From Hyphomicrobiales bacterium (GTDB taxonomy: Bacteria; Pseudomonadota; Alphaproteobacteria; Rhizobiales; Beijerinckiaceae): a stretch of 64,000 nt of DNA. The notes under the pieces are model-generated. The model saw only the letters and a list, made by a program, of their open reading frames with translations. It was not told the DNA's origin and did no database searches. Position 1 is the first letter of the stretch, and each line of letters begins with the position of its first letter. A program made the position numbers and the translations under genes. Of the stretch, positions 49,055 through 58,067 are shown in pieces. The stretch lies in the NCBI GenBank assembly GCA_900466745.1, contig UBNE01000003.1, positions 310,001-374,000 on the forward strand, in the 5' to 3' direction.

Positions 49055-49812
49055 CAGGCGGCCTCCTCGTCCTCGACGATGCCCATATAGGCGGCGATGA
49101 CGTCCGGCCGCGCCAGCACCTCGGCGGGCGGGCCCTCGGCCAGGATGCGGCCGGCATCGAGCACCAGGATGCGCGGGCAGAGCCGCTTGATCAGGTCCAT
49201 GTCGTGCTCGACGATCAGCACGGCGCAGCCATGGTCGGCCTGGACGGCCTGGACGAAGGCGTCGACCTGCTGGCGCTCGCGCCGCTCCAGGCCGGCGGCG
49301 GGCTCGTCGAGCAGCAGCACGCGCGGCGAGGTGGTGTAGGCCAGGACCAGGCCCAGCATCTTCTGCAGGCCGTAGGGCAGCTTGTCGCTGGGTATGTCGA
49401 GGCGGGGCGCGAGGTCGAACTGCCTCAGCATGCCGTCGAGCTTGTCCCAGATCGAGGGCGGGCTGCCGCTGAAGCGGATCGCGCGGGCGAGATTCTCGCG
49501 CACCGTCGCGCTCTTGAAGGTGTTGGTCTGCTGGAAGCTGCGCACCAGGCCGAGCCGGCTCAATGTGTGGAACGGCATGCCGCCGATCTCGCGGCCGTCG
49601 AGCAGGATGCTGCCGGCGCTCGGCGGAAGCTTGCCCGAGATCACGTTGATCAGCGTCGTCTTGCCGGCTCCGTTGGGGCCGATGACGCCCATCAGTTCGC
49701 CAGGCGCGAGCCTGAAGCTGACATCGCTGAACACATGCAGGCCGCCGAAGCTCTTCGTGATCGACCTGACGTCGAGGGAGCCGCTCCGCTCCGGGGCGTT
49801 ATCCGCGCTCAT
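49054..49812 (-). CDS. livG: Branched-chain amino acid-type ABC importer ATPase (LivG)
   Basis: A 252-residue ABC ATPase of the LivG branch. Walker A is GPNGAGKTTLINVISG near residue 43 and Walker B is RVLLLDEPAAGLERRE near 163. The signature segment reads LPYGLQKMLGL, the usual LivG variant of LSGGQ. The N-terminal SITKSFGGLHVFSDVSF is typical. It overlaps livM by 14 bp and livF by 1 bp, so the transporter genes are tightly coupled. Confidence 0.94.
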   Translation of the reverse strand: MSADNAPERSGSLDVRSITKSFGGLHVFSDVSFRLAPGELMGVIGPNGAGKTTLINVISGKLPPSAGSILLDGREIGGMPFHTLSRLGLVRSFQQTNTFKSATVRENLARAIRFSGSPPSIWDKLDGMLRQFDLAPRLDIPSDKLPYGLQKMLGLVLAYTTSPRVLLLDEPAAGLERRERQQVDAFVQAVQADHGCAVLIVEHDMDLIKRLCPRILVLDAGRILAEGPPAEVLARPDVIAAYMGIVEDEEAA

Positions 49813-50814
49813 GGGCGGCCTCCTTCACCGTGCCGACGATCGGGGCGGCGCTGCCGCCGGCGCGCCACTGCCCGGACAGGCGGCGATAGCCCGCGGCCAG
49901 GGTGCCGACGATGCCGCCGCGCGCGGCCAGAACCACCACCACGATCAAAAGGCCGTAGAGCCCTTCGGAGAACTCGCCATGCGTGCTGAAGATGCTCGAC
50001 ATCCAGACCAGCAGCGTGGCGCCGACCAATGGCCCGAGCATCGAGCCGCGGCCGCCGATGATGGTGTAGGCGATGTAATTGACCGAGGATTGCGGTGAGA
50101 AGGATGTCGGATGCGCGGTCAGCAGCATGTTGACCAGCGAGAAGCCCGCCATGCCGGCGAGGCCCGCAGCGGCGACGAAGCCGATCACCTTGTAGCGCCA
50201 GACCACGAGGCCGAGGCTTTGCGCCAGCACCTCGTTCTCCTCGATCGCCGCGAATTCCCGGCGGAGCCAGACGGAAACGAGGGCGGTGATGACGGCGGCG
50301 GCGAACGCGACGCCGATGGCCAGCAGCAGCACCGCGCGGTTGTCGGCGAGCTCGATGCCGAACAGGGTCGTCGCCGGCATGCCGACGAGGCCGTTGGTGC
50401 CGCCGGTGAGATCGGGCGTCTCGAAGATCAGGAGCTGCAGGATCTGCGTCAGCAGGAAGGTGACGAGCACGAAATAGATGCCGCGCAGGCGCAGGATGAG
50501 GATGCCGAGGGGCAGGGCGACGAGCGCGGGGGCGATGAAGCTCAGCGCCGTCAGGGCGAAGCTGTGACGATGCCGCCCTTCAGCCCGGCGATGGCCGCGG
50601 CATAGCCGCCGATCGCCATGAAGGCCGGAACGGCGAAGGTCAGCAGGTCCATGCGCAGCATGATGTAGACGCTGAACGCCGCCGTCACCGCGACCGCGAT
50701 CAGGTTCTGCGTCGAGTAGACGAAGGGGCTGTCGGTGACGAAGGGGACGAGGAAGCTCAAGCCCAGGATGGCGATCGCGGCGATCTCGCCGCCGAACTGA
50801 TTGAGACGCGCCAT
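49799..50814 (-). pseudogene. livM: livM permease gene with an apparent single-base frameshift
   Basis: Two frames together encode one LivM permease. From ATG 50814 the protein reads normally for 87 residues, from MARLNQFGGEIAAIAILGLS to LKGGIVTASP, and then meets a TGA at 50551. The remaining two-thirds continue in another frame from about 50560: HSFALTALSFIAPALVALPL, then LILRLRGIYFVLVTFLLTQ and onward to 49799. Re-reading one base at the GTC ACA junction (about 50560-50565) restores a 338-residue protein of normal length. A sequencing error, a real mutation or programmed frameshifting could explain it. If real, the Liv importer would lack a channel subunit. Confidence 0.75.
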
Positions 50815-50816
50815 GG

Positions 50817-51683
50817 TCAGGCTCCTCGGGCTTCTTTGCCGAAGAGGCCCGAGGGCCGCACGATCAGCACGACGAGCACCAGCACGAACAGCGCGAGCGC
50901 GCCCTTCGAGCCACCGAGATAGACGACCGAATAGGCCTCGATCAGCCCGACCAGGAAGGCCGCGACGGTCGCCCCGATGATCGAGCCGAAGCCGCCGAGG
51001 ATGACCGTGAGAAAGGCCATGGCCAGCACCGGCTCGCCGACCAGGGGGCCGAGCGACAGGATCGGCGTGACGAGCGCGCCGGTCAGGCCCGCAAGCCCGC
51101 AGGAGAGCGCGAAGGCCAGAGGAAAGAGCAGCTTCGGGCGCAGGCCCTGCGTGGCTGCGACCTGGCGGTTGTCGGCCAGCGCCCGCAAGCCCCGTCCGAG
51201 ATCGGTGCGGTACATCAGCGCGTAGACCCCGGCGATCGCGACGAGGCAGACGGCCAGAACGACGAGGTTCTCGAGCGGCATGTAGAAGCCGGCGAAGCGC
51301 AGCGTACCGGTGACCGGGAAACCGAATTGCGGCGATTCGGGACCGTAGACGGCCTGGATGCCGGTTCCGATCATCAGGTAGAGGCCGAGCGTCAGCATCA
51401 GCGTCGCGAGGTGGTCGTCGACGACGCGCTCGACCACGAAAAGCTCGAAGACGTAGCCGAGGGCGCCCGTGGCGAGCATCGCCGCGACCACCGCCAGGGG
51501 ATAGGGCAGGCCGAGGAAGGTGACGCAGCTATAGGCGGCGTAGCCGCCCAGGACATAGAAGCCGCCATGAGCGAAGTTGACGACGCCGAGGATGCCGAAG
51601 ATCAGCGTGAAGCCGAGCGCCAGCAGCGCGTATTGCGCGCCGAGACTGATGCCGATCAAGCCGGCCGACACGAAGCTGGCCAT
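50817..51683 (-). CDS. livH: Branched-chain amino acid-type ABC importer permease (LivH)
   Basis: A 288-residue LivH permease with about eight predicted helices. GAQYALLALGFTLIFGILG near residue 16, VNFAHGGFYVLGGY near 35 and the cytoplasmic loop GRGLRALADNRQVAATQGLR near 165 are family markers, as is VILGGFGSIIGATVAA near 229. It is the first gene of the livH-livM-livG-livF-ECH-ligase run. The doubled ATGCAT operator at 51853-51888 lies about 170-200 bp upstream, while the binding protein gene is on the far side of that operator. Confidence 0.94.
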   Translation of the reverse strand: MASFVSAGLIGISLGAQYALLALGFTLIFGILGVVNFAHGGFYVLGGYAAYSCVTFLGLPYPLAVVAAMLATGALGYVFELFVVERVVDDHLATLMLTLGLYLMIGTGIQAVYGPESPQFGFPVTGTLRFAGFYMPLENLVVLAVCLVAIAGVYALMYRTDLGRGLRALADNRQVAATQGLRPKLLFPLAFALSCGLAGLTGALVTPILSLGPLVGEPVLAMAFLTVILGGFGSIIGATVAAFLVGLIEAYSVVYLGGSKGALALFVLVLVVLIVRPSGLFGKEARGA

Positions 51684-51991
51684 GTGCCGTTACTCCCTGA
51701 TCCGTTTCGACCAGCGTGCGCGTCGGGCTGCGGGCGCTGGACTGGTTGCGACGTTTCCCTGCGCTCTTCCGGCACGTTCTCGCCGCTCGGGCCGGCGGCA
51801 TCCTCCGGCTTGGCGGCCTGCTCGCTCTCTCCGGCGATCCAGACCGGCGGAGCATGCATGATATTTTTAATGCATCATGCATTTTTTACGATGCAAAGAC
51901 CAGCTTCGCGATCCGGCTCGCGGCGTTGCGTCTTCGCGAGGACACGCTGGCGCGGCTCGCCGGCTGCCATTGCGGGCCGCGCCTCGCCTCG
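51684..51991. other. Intergenic region between livK-type and livH genes
   Basis: A 308-bp gap that contains the doubled ATGCAT operator region (51853-51888) and otherwise nothing recognisable. It gives livH and the genes after it their own regulated promoter, separate from the binding-protein gene. Confidence 0.55.
51853..51888. promoter_or_regulatory. Doubled ATGCAT-family operator upstream of livH
   Basis: ATGCATCATGCAT (51870-51882) is two ATGCAT boxes with one spacer base between TTTTTA and TTTTTT runs. An additional CATGCATGAT element lies just to the left (51853-51862). It is the mirror image of the site at 39151. Confidence 0.65.
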
Positions 51992-53176
51992 TCAGTCGAC
52001 CTCGGGCACCTCGGCGCGCAGGATCGGCTGAACCTTGCCGTCGACGATCAGGCCGATGCCGAAGGGGAAGGAGACTTCCTGCTGAATGCCGAAGAAGGAC
52101 TTGCCGGTCCAGCGGCCCTTGCCGAGGTTCTTGTCGTCGATCGGCAGCTTGCGCAGCACCTCGGCGACCTTTTCGGTATCCGTGATCGTGCCGGCATCCG
52201 AAATCGCCTTGAACAGCAGGCGCCCGACGCCGACCCAGAGATACAGCATCGTGTTCTCCGGCGGGTCGGCGTTCATCAGCTTCTTATAGTCGGTGGCGAT
52301 GGCGCGGATGTTGGGGTCTTCGAGCGGCACGTTCTCGTACCAGTAGAAGTTCTTCAGCACTTCCGGCCCGCCGGCGACGCGCAGGATCTCGTCGGTCGCC
52401 GGGCCGCCGAGGCGGCCGATCGTGCCGGTGAAGCCGGCCTGGCGGAGCTGCTTGACGAGCACACCGGCATCGCCCGGCGCCGTCGAGGAGGTGTCGACCG
52501 TATCGGGATTCTGCGCGAGGACGCGGGCCACTACCGCCGCGAAGTTCGGGTTGCCGCGCTGGTAGAACTCCTCCGTCGCCTCGATACCGTTGGCCTTGTA
52601 GGCCTCGATATCGACCGAGGTGATGTCGGTGCCGCCCTGGTCGTTGGGCGCCACGAGCACGACCTTCTTGATGTTGAACTTCTCCTTGGCGAGCTTGGCG
52701 ATCGCTCCCGCCCAGACGCTCGGGCCGGGACCTTCGTGGAACACCAGCGGCCAGCGCGGTCCGATCGCATCCTTGGCGAAGCTGTTCTGGAAGACCAGCA
52801 GCTTGTTGCGCAGCGCGATCGGCTTGATGCCGGTCGCTTCCGGCGTCACCACCGGGCCGAGGATGAACTTCACATTCTGGCTGACGAGCTGGTTCGTCGC
52901 CGAGGCGGCGCCTTCCGCCGTCGCCTTGCTGTCGACGGCGATGGTCGTGACCTTGCAGGTCTCGCTCCCAACCTTGAGGCCGCCGCCACCGGCGGCATTG
53001 GCCTCTGCCGCGATGTATTCGGCGGCGCCCTTCAGGGCCAGGCCCCATTGGGCCGTCGCGCCCGAAAGGCCGCCGATGACGCCGATCTTGAGCTCGCAGG
53101 CCGCGAGCACGGGGGTCGCGGCGAGCAGGGCCGCTGCGGCGGCGCCGGCAAACAATGTCTTCTTCAAGGACTTCAT
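51992..53176 (-). CDS. Branched-chain amino acid-type ABC substrate-binding protein (LivK family)
   Basis: A 394-residue periplasmic binding protein of the Leu/Ile/Val (type 1) family. The Sec signal KTLFAGAAAAALLAATPVLA is cleaved near residue 26 before ACELKIGVIGGLSG. QLVSQNVKFILGPVVTPEA near residue 93 is the usual ligand-lobe region. A GGGAGGAAG ribosome site supports ATG 53176. It lies 144 bp after the MaoC gene and 308 bp before livH, so it could be transcribed from the IclR-type promoter at 53921 or its own. Ligands in this family include aromatic and aliphatic acids. Confidence 0.94.
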   Translation of the reverse strand: MKSLKKTLFAGAAAAALLAATPVLAACELKIGVIGGLSGATAQWGLALKGAAEYIAAEANAAGGGGLKVGSETCKVTTIAVDSKATAEGAASATNQLVSQNVKFILGPVVTPEATGIKPIALRNKLLVFQNSFAKDAIGPRWPLVFHEGPGPSVWAGAIAKLAKEKFNIKKVVLVAPNDQGGTDITSVDIEAYKANGIEATEEFYQRGNPNFAAVVARVLAQNPDTVDTSSTAPGDAGVLVKQLRQAGFTGTIGRLGGPATDEILRVAGGPEVLKNFYWYENVPLEDPNIRAIATDYKKLMNADPPENTMLYLWVGVGRLLFKAISDAGTITDTEKVAEVLRKLPIDDKNLGKGRWTGKSFFGIQQEVSFPFGIGLIVDGKVQPILRAEVPEVD

Positions 53177-53320
53177 TGATCTTCCTCCCGATGGTCGGCG
53201 CGTCTTCTGCGGAGGCGCCGGAATTGGCCGAACTCTGTCGAGCCAGGCAAAGGCCCTTGCTGGTTGGCGGGCGGCCGGCATGCGGCGCCAAGCTGCGCTT
53301 CAGGCGCTTGGCCGACCGGC

Positions 53321-53836
53321 TCAGCCGGTCGGGGCCATGAATGGATAGGGAACCGCCGGGCCGTCGCGGAACGGCAGGGCGACGATGGCGGCGCCGGGCG
53401 TGGATTCGAGGCCGGCTTCGTTCCTGATGCCGAGATCGAGGTCGACGAGCCCGTATTCCGCAGCCTCGCGCAGGGCCGTGACCTTGCCCCAGACCGACAG
53501 CGTTTCGCCGACGAGGTTCATCGCCCGGAACTGGAAGCGCAGCTTCCAGAGCCAGCCTTCCCGGCCGGCCCAGTCCTTCAGGAGTTGGGCGAGGAATTGC
53601 TGCTTGAGCGAGCCGTTGATCAAGAGGCCCGGCAGCTTGTCGTGCCCCGTCGCGAACGGCAGATCGTAATGGATCTTGTGCCAGTTCTCCATGGCGGCCG
53701 ACCAGCGCATGAGATGCGCCGTGGTCAGGGGCCCCTTGAACAGCGGACCGATCTCGTCGCCGACCGCGATGTCCTCGAAGACGCGGCGCAAAGGGCGGGC
53801 CGTCCCCTCAAATGGAGCCGAGGCGGCGAGGTTCAT
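53321..53836 (-). CDS. MaoC-family hydratase/dehydratase
   Basis: A 171-residue hot-dog-fold protein. The hydratase-type segment is MRWSAAMENWHKIHYDLPFA near residue 43, whose His and Asp fit the R-hydratase active site, followed by HDKLPGLLINGSLKQQFLA. ATG 53836 is preferred to GTG 53842 because AGGAG lies 7-8 bases upstream. A second, FAS1-like hot-dog protein is encoded at 56155, so the two may form a heteromeric hydratase as ChsH1-ChsH2 or HadAB do. It sits just inside the IclR-type operator at 53921. Confidence 0.88.
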   Translation of the reverse strand: MNLAASAPFEGTARPLRRVFEDIAVGDEIGPLFKGPLTTAHLMRWSAAMENWHKIHYDLPFATGHDKLPGLLINGSLKQQFLAQLLKDWAGREGWLWKLRFQFRAMNLVGETLSVWGKVTALREAAEYGLVDLDLGIRNEAGLESTPGAAIVALPFRDGPAVPYPFMAPTG

Positions 53837-53920
53837 GGCCACGCTCCTGCGGCTCGTCCTGAACGGAACCCGGGCTGGCCGAGCGGCAATGCTTCTGCAA
53901 TCACCCTGGCGCCTCCCATT

Positions 53921-53935
53921 ATTCGCATTGCGAAT
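53921..53935. promoter_or_regulatory. Perfect IclR-type operator ATTCGCA-T-TGCGAAT
   Basis: ATTCGCATTGCGAAT is a perfect 15-bp palindrome around a central T, upstream of the MaoC gene. It is followed by ATTCATTCG, a further half-site. Related elements lie at 57983 and 62003, all within the cluster that encodes two IclR regulators. Confidence 0.65.
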
Positions 53936-54004
53936 TATTCATTCGTTATTGGTCACGATCCCATGCTCGGCCCGGATCGTCAAGATCGAATCACCGTGAA
54001 TTCG

Positions 54005-54898
54005 TCAGCACGGGCCGAGAACCGCGCGCAGGATTGCCGCGAAGGCGTTCGGCGCCTCATAGGCGACCCAGTGCCCGGCGGCGGGAATGGTATGGAAGGC
54101 CATCTCCGGCCGGATCGCGCGCAGCGTGCGCTCGACCTCGCCCAGCAAGCCGCGCACGGCATGGTCCTGCTCGCCCCAGATGCCGGTGACGGGAATGCCG
54201 AGCTTGCGCAATTCGTCGGGCAGGAGCGAGCCGCGGCCGATCGGCCGGCTGTCGAAGCGGGCGTGGCGGCTGTTCCAGTCCTGGATGGCGAGGGCCTGCG
54301 CGTCGATCCGGGCCGGATCGGCGATCATCCAGCGCAGCAGATTGGTCCGGTTGGCGGCATCGCGTTCCGCCCCGTTCTTGTCGCGGACCCTTTCCAGGGC
54401 GATCTTGTGGATGGGAACGCCGAGCCCGCCGGAGCCAACCAGCGTCAGCGAACGGGCGTGCGCTCCGGCCTGCCCGGCGAGGAAACCGGCAAGCACGCCA
54501 CCATAAGAGAAGCCGGCGATATCGAAGCGCTCTCGCTGGTCCTTGTCCTGGACACCATGGCCGAGAACCTGCTCGAGACCTTCGAGAATGACGCCGGCAA
54601 TCGCCGCAGGGGTGGAGTCCGGCGGGGCGGCCGAGCTTCCGAGGCCGGGGATGTCCGGCGCGATCACCATCCGGTCCGCCGCGAAGGCGGGGATCGTGCG
54701 CAGCCAATGGAGCCAGCTTCCGGCGCCGCCGTGCAGCAGCACGAGCGGCGTGCCGCCTTCGCCCCAGCAGCGCCAGACCATCTCGCCTGCGCCGCAGGAC
54801 GTCCGGAACCGGCGCGCGGCGGCGTCGAGGGCGGCCCAGGGCACCGGGTCGTCCGGGGCCGCATTACGCGGGCGGTCGGTCTGCACGCTGCTGCTCAT
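54005..54898 (-). CDS. Alpha/beta hydrolase (MhpC-like), paralogue of the 20918 gene
   Basis: A 297-residue alpha/beta hydrolase. The oxyanion loop is LLHGGAGSWLHWLRT near residue 53, the nucleophile Ser is in IAGFSYGGVLAG near 127, the acid is in WGEQDHAV and the His in IPAAGHWVAYEAP near 275. It is clearly related to the 20918 hydrolase. Its ATG overlaps the stop of the acyl-CoA dehydrogenase gene (ATGA). It is the last gene of the leftward CaiB-FAS1-like-dehydrogenase-hydrolase operon and may release free acid or cleave a C-C bond at the end of the pathway. Confidence 0.92.
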   Translation of the reverse strand: MSSSVQTDRPRNAAPDDPVPWAALDAAARRFRTSCGAGEMVWRCWGEGGTPLVLLHGGAGSWLHWLRTIPAFAADRMVIAPDIPGLGSSAAPPDSTPAAIAGVILEGLEQVLGHGVQDKDQRERFDIAGFSYGGVLAGFLAGQAGAHARSLTLVGSGGLGVPIHKIALERVRDKNGAERDAANRTNLLRWMIADPARIDAQALAIQDWNSRHARFDSRPIGRGSLLPDELRKLGIPVTGIWGEQDHAVRGLLGEVERTLRAIRPEMAFHTIPAAGHWVAYEAPNAFAAILRAVLGPC

Positions 54899-56121
54899 GC
54901 CAGCAGCTTGCGGGCGATCAGCACGCGCTGGATTTCGCTGGTGCCGCCGCCGATCTGGGCATGGCGCAGCACGCGGTAGAACAGCGTCAGCGGCAGCTCG
55001 AGCGACTCGCCCATGGCGCCATGGATCTGGATGGCGTGGTCGAGGCAGCGCGCGCCCCACTCGGTCGAGGTCATCTTGATCAGCGCCGCCTCGGCGCGGA
55101 CATCCTCGCCGGCATCGGCGCGGGCGGCCATCTCGTAGGTCATCGAGCGCAGCGCCTGGATGTCGACAAACATGTCGACCAGCTTCCACTGGATGGCCTG
55201 GCGTTCGGCGATCGGCTTGCCGAAGGTCCTGCGCTGCTTGGCCCATTCGGTCGACATGTCCAGCGCGCGCTGCATCTTGCCGAGCGCATAGGGCCCGCGC
55301 ATCAGCCGGTCATGGATCGTCAGCCATTGCTGGCCGAGCACGAAGCCCTTGCCGACCTCGCCGAGCACGTCGGAATCGGGCACGCGGCAATTGTCGAAAT
55401 GGATGATGTGCTGCGAGGCGCGCGGGCCGAGCCAGGTGGCGATGCCCGGGACTTCGACCTTCATGCCGGGGTTGTCGCGTCTCACCAGGAACATGGTGAT
55501 GCCGCCGCGCTGGCGCTTCTCGGAATCGGTGACGGCCTGGACCATGACCAGCTCGCAGTCCCCGGCGTTGGAGATCCACATCTTGGTGCCGTTGAGCAGC
55601 CAGCCATCGCCGTCGCGGGTCGCGCGCGTCGTCATCATGCCGCCGGGGTCGGAGCCGGCGCCGGGCTCGGTCTGGGCGAAGGCGGTGGTCCATTCGCCGC
55701 TGACGACCGGCTTCAGGAAGCGCTCGATCTGGTCGCCGCGGCACTCGTAGAGGATGTTGGGCACGCTGGCATAGGGGAAGGGCACGGGCGAGTAGTTGAA
55801 CTCCTCCTCCAGCACCACCTGCGCCAGCAGCGAAAGCCCGGGCCCGCCGAACGCCTCGGGCACCAGCACGTTGAACAGGCCGCTGTCGCGCGCGACGCCT
55901 TCGAGCCGGTCGGCGGTCTTCTTGTCGAAGACCGAGCGGATATTGACCGTCGGCGGCAGGCCATAGGCGTGGTTGGGGCTCGCCAGGAATTCGCGCTCCA
56001 GCGGCATCAGCTCCTCGCGCACGATGCGGCGCGCGAGATCGCGATATTCACGCACCGAGGGCGGAAGCTGGAAGGCGCCGATCTCGTCCTCGGCGCGCGA
56101 ATGGGCGGAGTGCATGTTCAC
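54895..56121 (-). CDS. Acyl-CoA dehydrogenase
   Basis: A 408-residue FAD-dependent acyl-CoA dehydrogenase. FAQTEPGAGSDPGGMMTTRA near residue 148 is the flavin/substrate loop, MWISNAGDCELVMVQA near 180, and QIHGAMGESLELPLTLFYR near 369 is the C-terminal signature. The usual catalytic Glu region near 370 reads GAMGESLELPL, as in the longer-chain and CaiA/FadE-like branches. It starts at GTG 56121 with GGGAGC upstream. It follows the FAS1-like hydratase gene by 33 bp; dehydrogenation followed by hydration is the expected order of reactions. Confidence 0.93.
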   Translation of the reverse strand: MNMHSAHSRAEDEIGAFQLPPSVREYRDLARRIVREELMPLEREFLASPNHAYGLPPTVNIRSVFDKKTADRLEGVARDSGLFNVLVPEAFGGPGLSLLAQVVLEEEFNYSPVPFPYASVPNILYECRGDQIERFLKPVVSGEWTTAFAQTEPGAGSDPGGMMTTRATRDGDGWLLNGTKMWISNAGDCELVMVQAVTDSEKRQRGGITMFLVRRDNPGMKVEVPGIATWLGPRASQHIIHFDNCRVPDSDVLGEVGKGFVLGQQWLTIHDRLMRGPYALGKMQRALDMSTEWAKQRRTFGKPIAERQAIQWKLVDMFVDIQALRSMTYEMAARADAGEDVRAEAALIKMTSTEWGARCLDHAIQIHGAMGESLELPLTLFYRVLRHAQIGGGTSEIQRVLIARKLLA

Positions 56122-56154
56122 GGGGTCGCTCCCTGAATGAAGGCGTTCGGCGGC

Positions 56155-56676
56155 TCAGCGCCGGATCGCGGTCTTGCGCACGCGCAGCAGCAGATCGCCG
56201 TCGGCGGCGCGGTATTCGGTTTCGGTGACCACGAGGAGCATCGGCCCGCTCTTCGACACGCGTTCGTAGATGTCGGCGTAATGCGAGCGCTGGATCACCG
56301 TCTCGCCATGGCGGGCGTAGCGGAAGAACTCGACCTCGGAACCGGCGTTGAGCATGGCGAGCCCCGGCAAGGGCAGTTCCGGCAGCCCGTCGCCGGCTCC
56401 CAGCGACAGCCCGTCGAAATCGGGATCCCGGGCGTGCTCGGTCAGAGGATCGGGCTCGCCGAAGGGGCGACGGAACATGAAGGATGGATAGAGTGGCGGT
56501 GCCACCGGTCCGCGATGGCGCGCATTGCCGGCGCCGGGCGCATAGTCCGGGTCGTCGTCCATGATCGCCTGGGCATAGCGGCGGACCGCGCCGGGCTCGA
56601 CGCCGTCGCAGGCGGTGATCGCTTCGCTTCTCAGCCCGATATAGCCTCGGATCTCATCGGTCAGCAGGGTGCTCAT
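56155..56676 (-). CDS. FAS1-like (MaoC N-terminal-type) dehydratase domain protein
   Basis: A 173-residue hot-dog-fold protein with the layout of the FAS1-like dehydratase domain: an N-terminal [20 protein letters not shown] segment near residue 26 and [13 protein letters not shown] near 55. It lacks the catalytic His/Asp hydratase motif seen in the 53321 product, so it probably supplies the structural half of a two-subunit enoyl-CoA hydratase. Its ATG overlaps the CaiB stop (ATGA). Confidence 0.85.
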   Translation of the reverse strand: MSTLLTDEIRGYIGLRSEAITACDGVEPGAVRRYAQAIMDDDPDYAPGAGNARHRGPVAPPLYPSFMFRRPFGEPDPLTEHARDPDFDGLSLGAGDGLPELPLPGLAMLNAGSEVEFFRYARHGETVIQRSHYADIYERVSKSGPMLLVVTETEYRAADGDLLLRVRKTAIRR

Positions 56677-57908
56677 CGCGTTTCTCCTCGGGGTCGGGAG
56701 GGCCGGCGCAGGCTGCGCAGGCCGATCGCGCCACGTTCCGCCAGCGCGGCGACCTTGGTCTCGTCGTATCCGAGCTCGCGCAGGACCTCGGCGGTGTGCT
56801 CGCCCAGATGCGGCGGGTGGCGCCTGATCTCGCCCGGCGTCTGCGAGAATTTCAGCGGCAAGCCCGCGACCTTGATGCGGCCGAGCTCGGGCACGTCGAT
56901 CTCGACGATCATGTCGCGCGCCCGCACCTGCTCGTCCTCGACGATCTGGTCGATGCGATTGACGAGGGTGCAGGGCACGCCGGCGGCCTCGAGCCGCGCG
57001 ATCCAATGGCGGGCCGGCTGCGTGCCGAGATGGTCGCCGATCAGGCCGACCAGCAGCTCGCGGTTGTCGCCGCGGTCGCTGGCGCGGGCGAAGCGCGGGT
57101 CGCGCTCCCAGTCCTGGCGTCCGACGGCCTCGCAGAAGCCCGTCCACATCCGGTCGTTGAAGGCCGCGATCACGAGCCAGTCGTCGGTGGCCTTGAAGGC
57201 CTGGTAGGGCACGGAGAGCGGAGCGCCGCTGCCGCTCGGCTGCGGGATCCGCCCGCTCGCGAAATAGCGGGTCAGGTGATAGGACAGCATCGCGATCTGC
57301 CCTTCCAGCAGGGAGGTGTCGACGCGCTGGCCGCGTCCCGTGCGATGCCGCGCCTCCAGCGCCATCAGGACGCCGGTGGTGCCGAGGAAGCCGGCGCCGA
57401 GATCGGCCACGGACAGCCCCATCTTCATCGGCCCGCCGCCGATCTCGCCGGTGATGCTCATGCCGCCGCTGAAGGCCTGCATGAACAGGTCGTTGGCTGG
57501 ATCCCCGCGCCGCGGCCCGCTGGCGCCGAAGCCGCTGATCGAGCAGTAGATCAGGCGCGGGTTGCGGGCCGACAGGGTCTCGTAGTCCAGCCCCGCCCGG
57601 GCCAGGGCGCCGAAGCGGTAATTGTCGATCACGACATCGGCCCGGTCGATCAGCCCGAGCGCGATCGCGACGCCTTCCGGCGATTTCAGGTCGAGCGCGA
57701 CGCTGCGCTTGTTGCGATTGGCCGAAGCGTAATAATGCGACATCTCGCCGTCGAAATGCGGGGGCCATTCGCGGCTGTCGTCGCCCTTGCCGACACGCTC
57801 GATCTTGGTGACCTCGGCGCCGTAATCGGCCAGCATCATCCCGCAGAATGGCCCCGCCATCGCGACGCTGATCTCCACGACCTTGATGTGATCAAGGGGC
57901 CCCGCCAT
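56673..57908 (-). CDS. CaiB/BaiF family III CoA-transferase
   Basis: A 411-residue family III CoA-transferase. [19 protein letters not shown] near residue 27, [14 protein letters not shown] near 63 and [15 protein letters not shown] near 164 with the catalytic Asp are all present. It is the first gene of the leftward operon CaiB - FAS1-like - acyl-CoA dehydrogenase - hydrolase, and so probably loads the imported acid with CoA. An IclR-type operator (57983-58008) lies in the gap shared with the divergent iclR genes. Confidence 0.93.
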   Translation of the reverse strand: MAGPLDHIKVVEISVAMAGPFCGMMLADYGAEVTKIERVGKGDDSREWPPHFDGEMSHYYASANRNKRSVALDLKSPEGVAIALGLIDRADVVIDNYRFGALARAGLDYETLSARNPRLIYCSISGFGASGPRRGDPANDLFMQAFSGGMSITGEIGGGPMKMGLSVADLGAGFLGTTGVLMALEARHRTGRGQRVDTSLLEGQIAMLSYHLTRYFASGRIPQPSGSGAPLSVPYQAFKATDDWLVIAAFNDRMWTGFCEAVGRQDWERDPRFARASDRGDNRELLVGLIGDHLGTQPARHWIARLEAAGVPCTLVNRIDQIVEDEQVRARDMIVEIDVPELGRIKVAGLPLKFSQTPGEIRRHPPHLGEHTAEVLRELGYDETKVAALAERGAIGLRSLRRPSRPRGETR

Positions 57909-57982
57909 GCCCTGGCACTCCTCCGTAGTTTTTGTTCCGGCCGAAGAGGCTGGCGGCTCAGGCCCGCTTCTTGACGGTATTT

Positions 57983-58008
57983 ATTCGCTATGCGAGTAGA
58001 TCACTCGC
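57983..58008. promoter_or_regulatory. IclR-type operator between the CaiB operon and the iclR pair
   Basis: ATTCGCTATGCGAGT (57983-57997) matches the perfect palindrome at 53921 in 12 of 15 positions, and ACTCGC (58003-58008) adds a further half-site. TTGACG at 57971-57976 could be a -35 element for the iclR genes. The position fits autoregulation plus control of the divergent operon. Confidence 0.6.
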
Positions 58009-58067
58009 TAATTTCGACCGTATTGATTTTTGCGCTGCTTGTAAATGGCGGATAGGACTGCGAATCG

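Noticed and set aside
49054-49812. LivG signature LPYGLQK in place of LSGGQ
   Set aside because: This variant is normal for LivG proteins and does not indicate loss of function.
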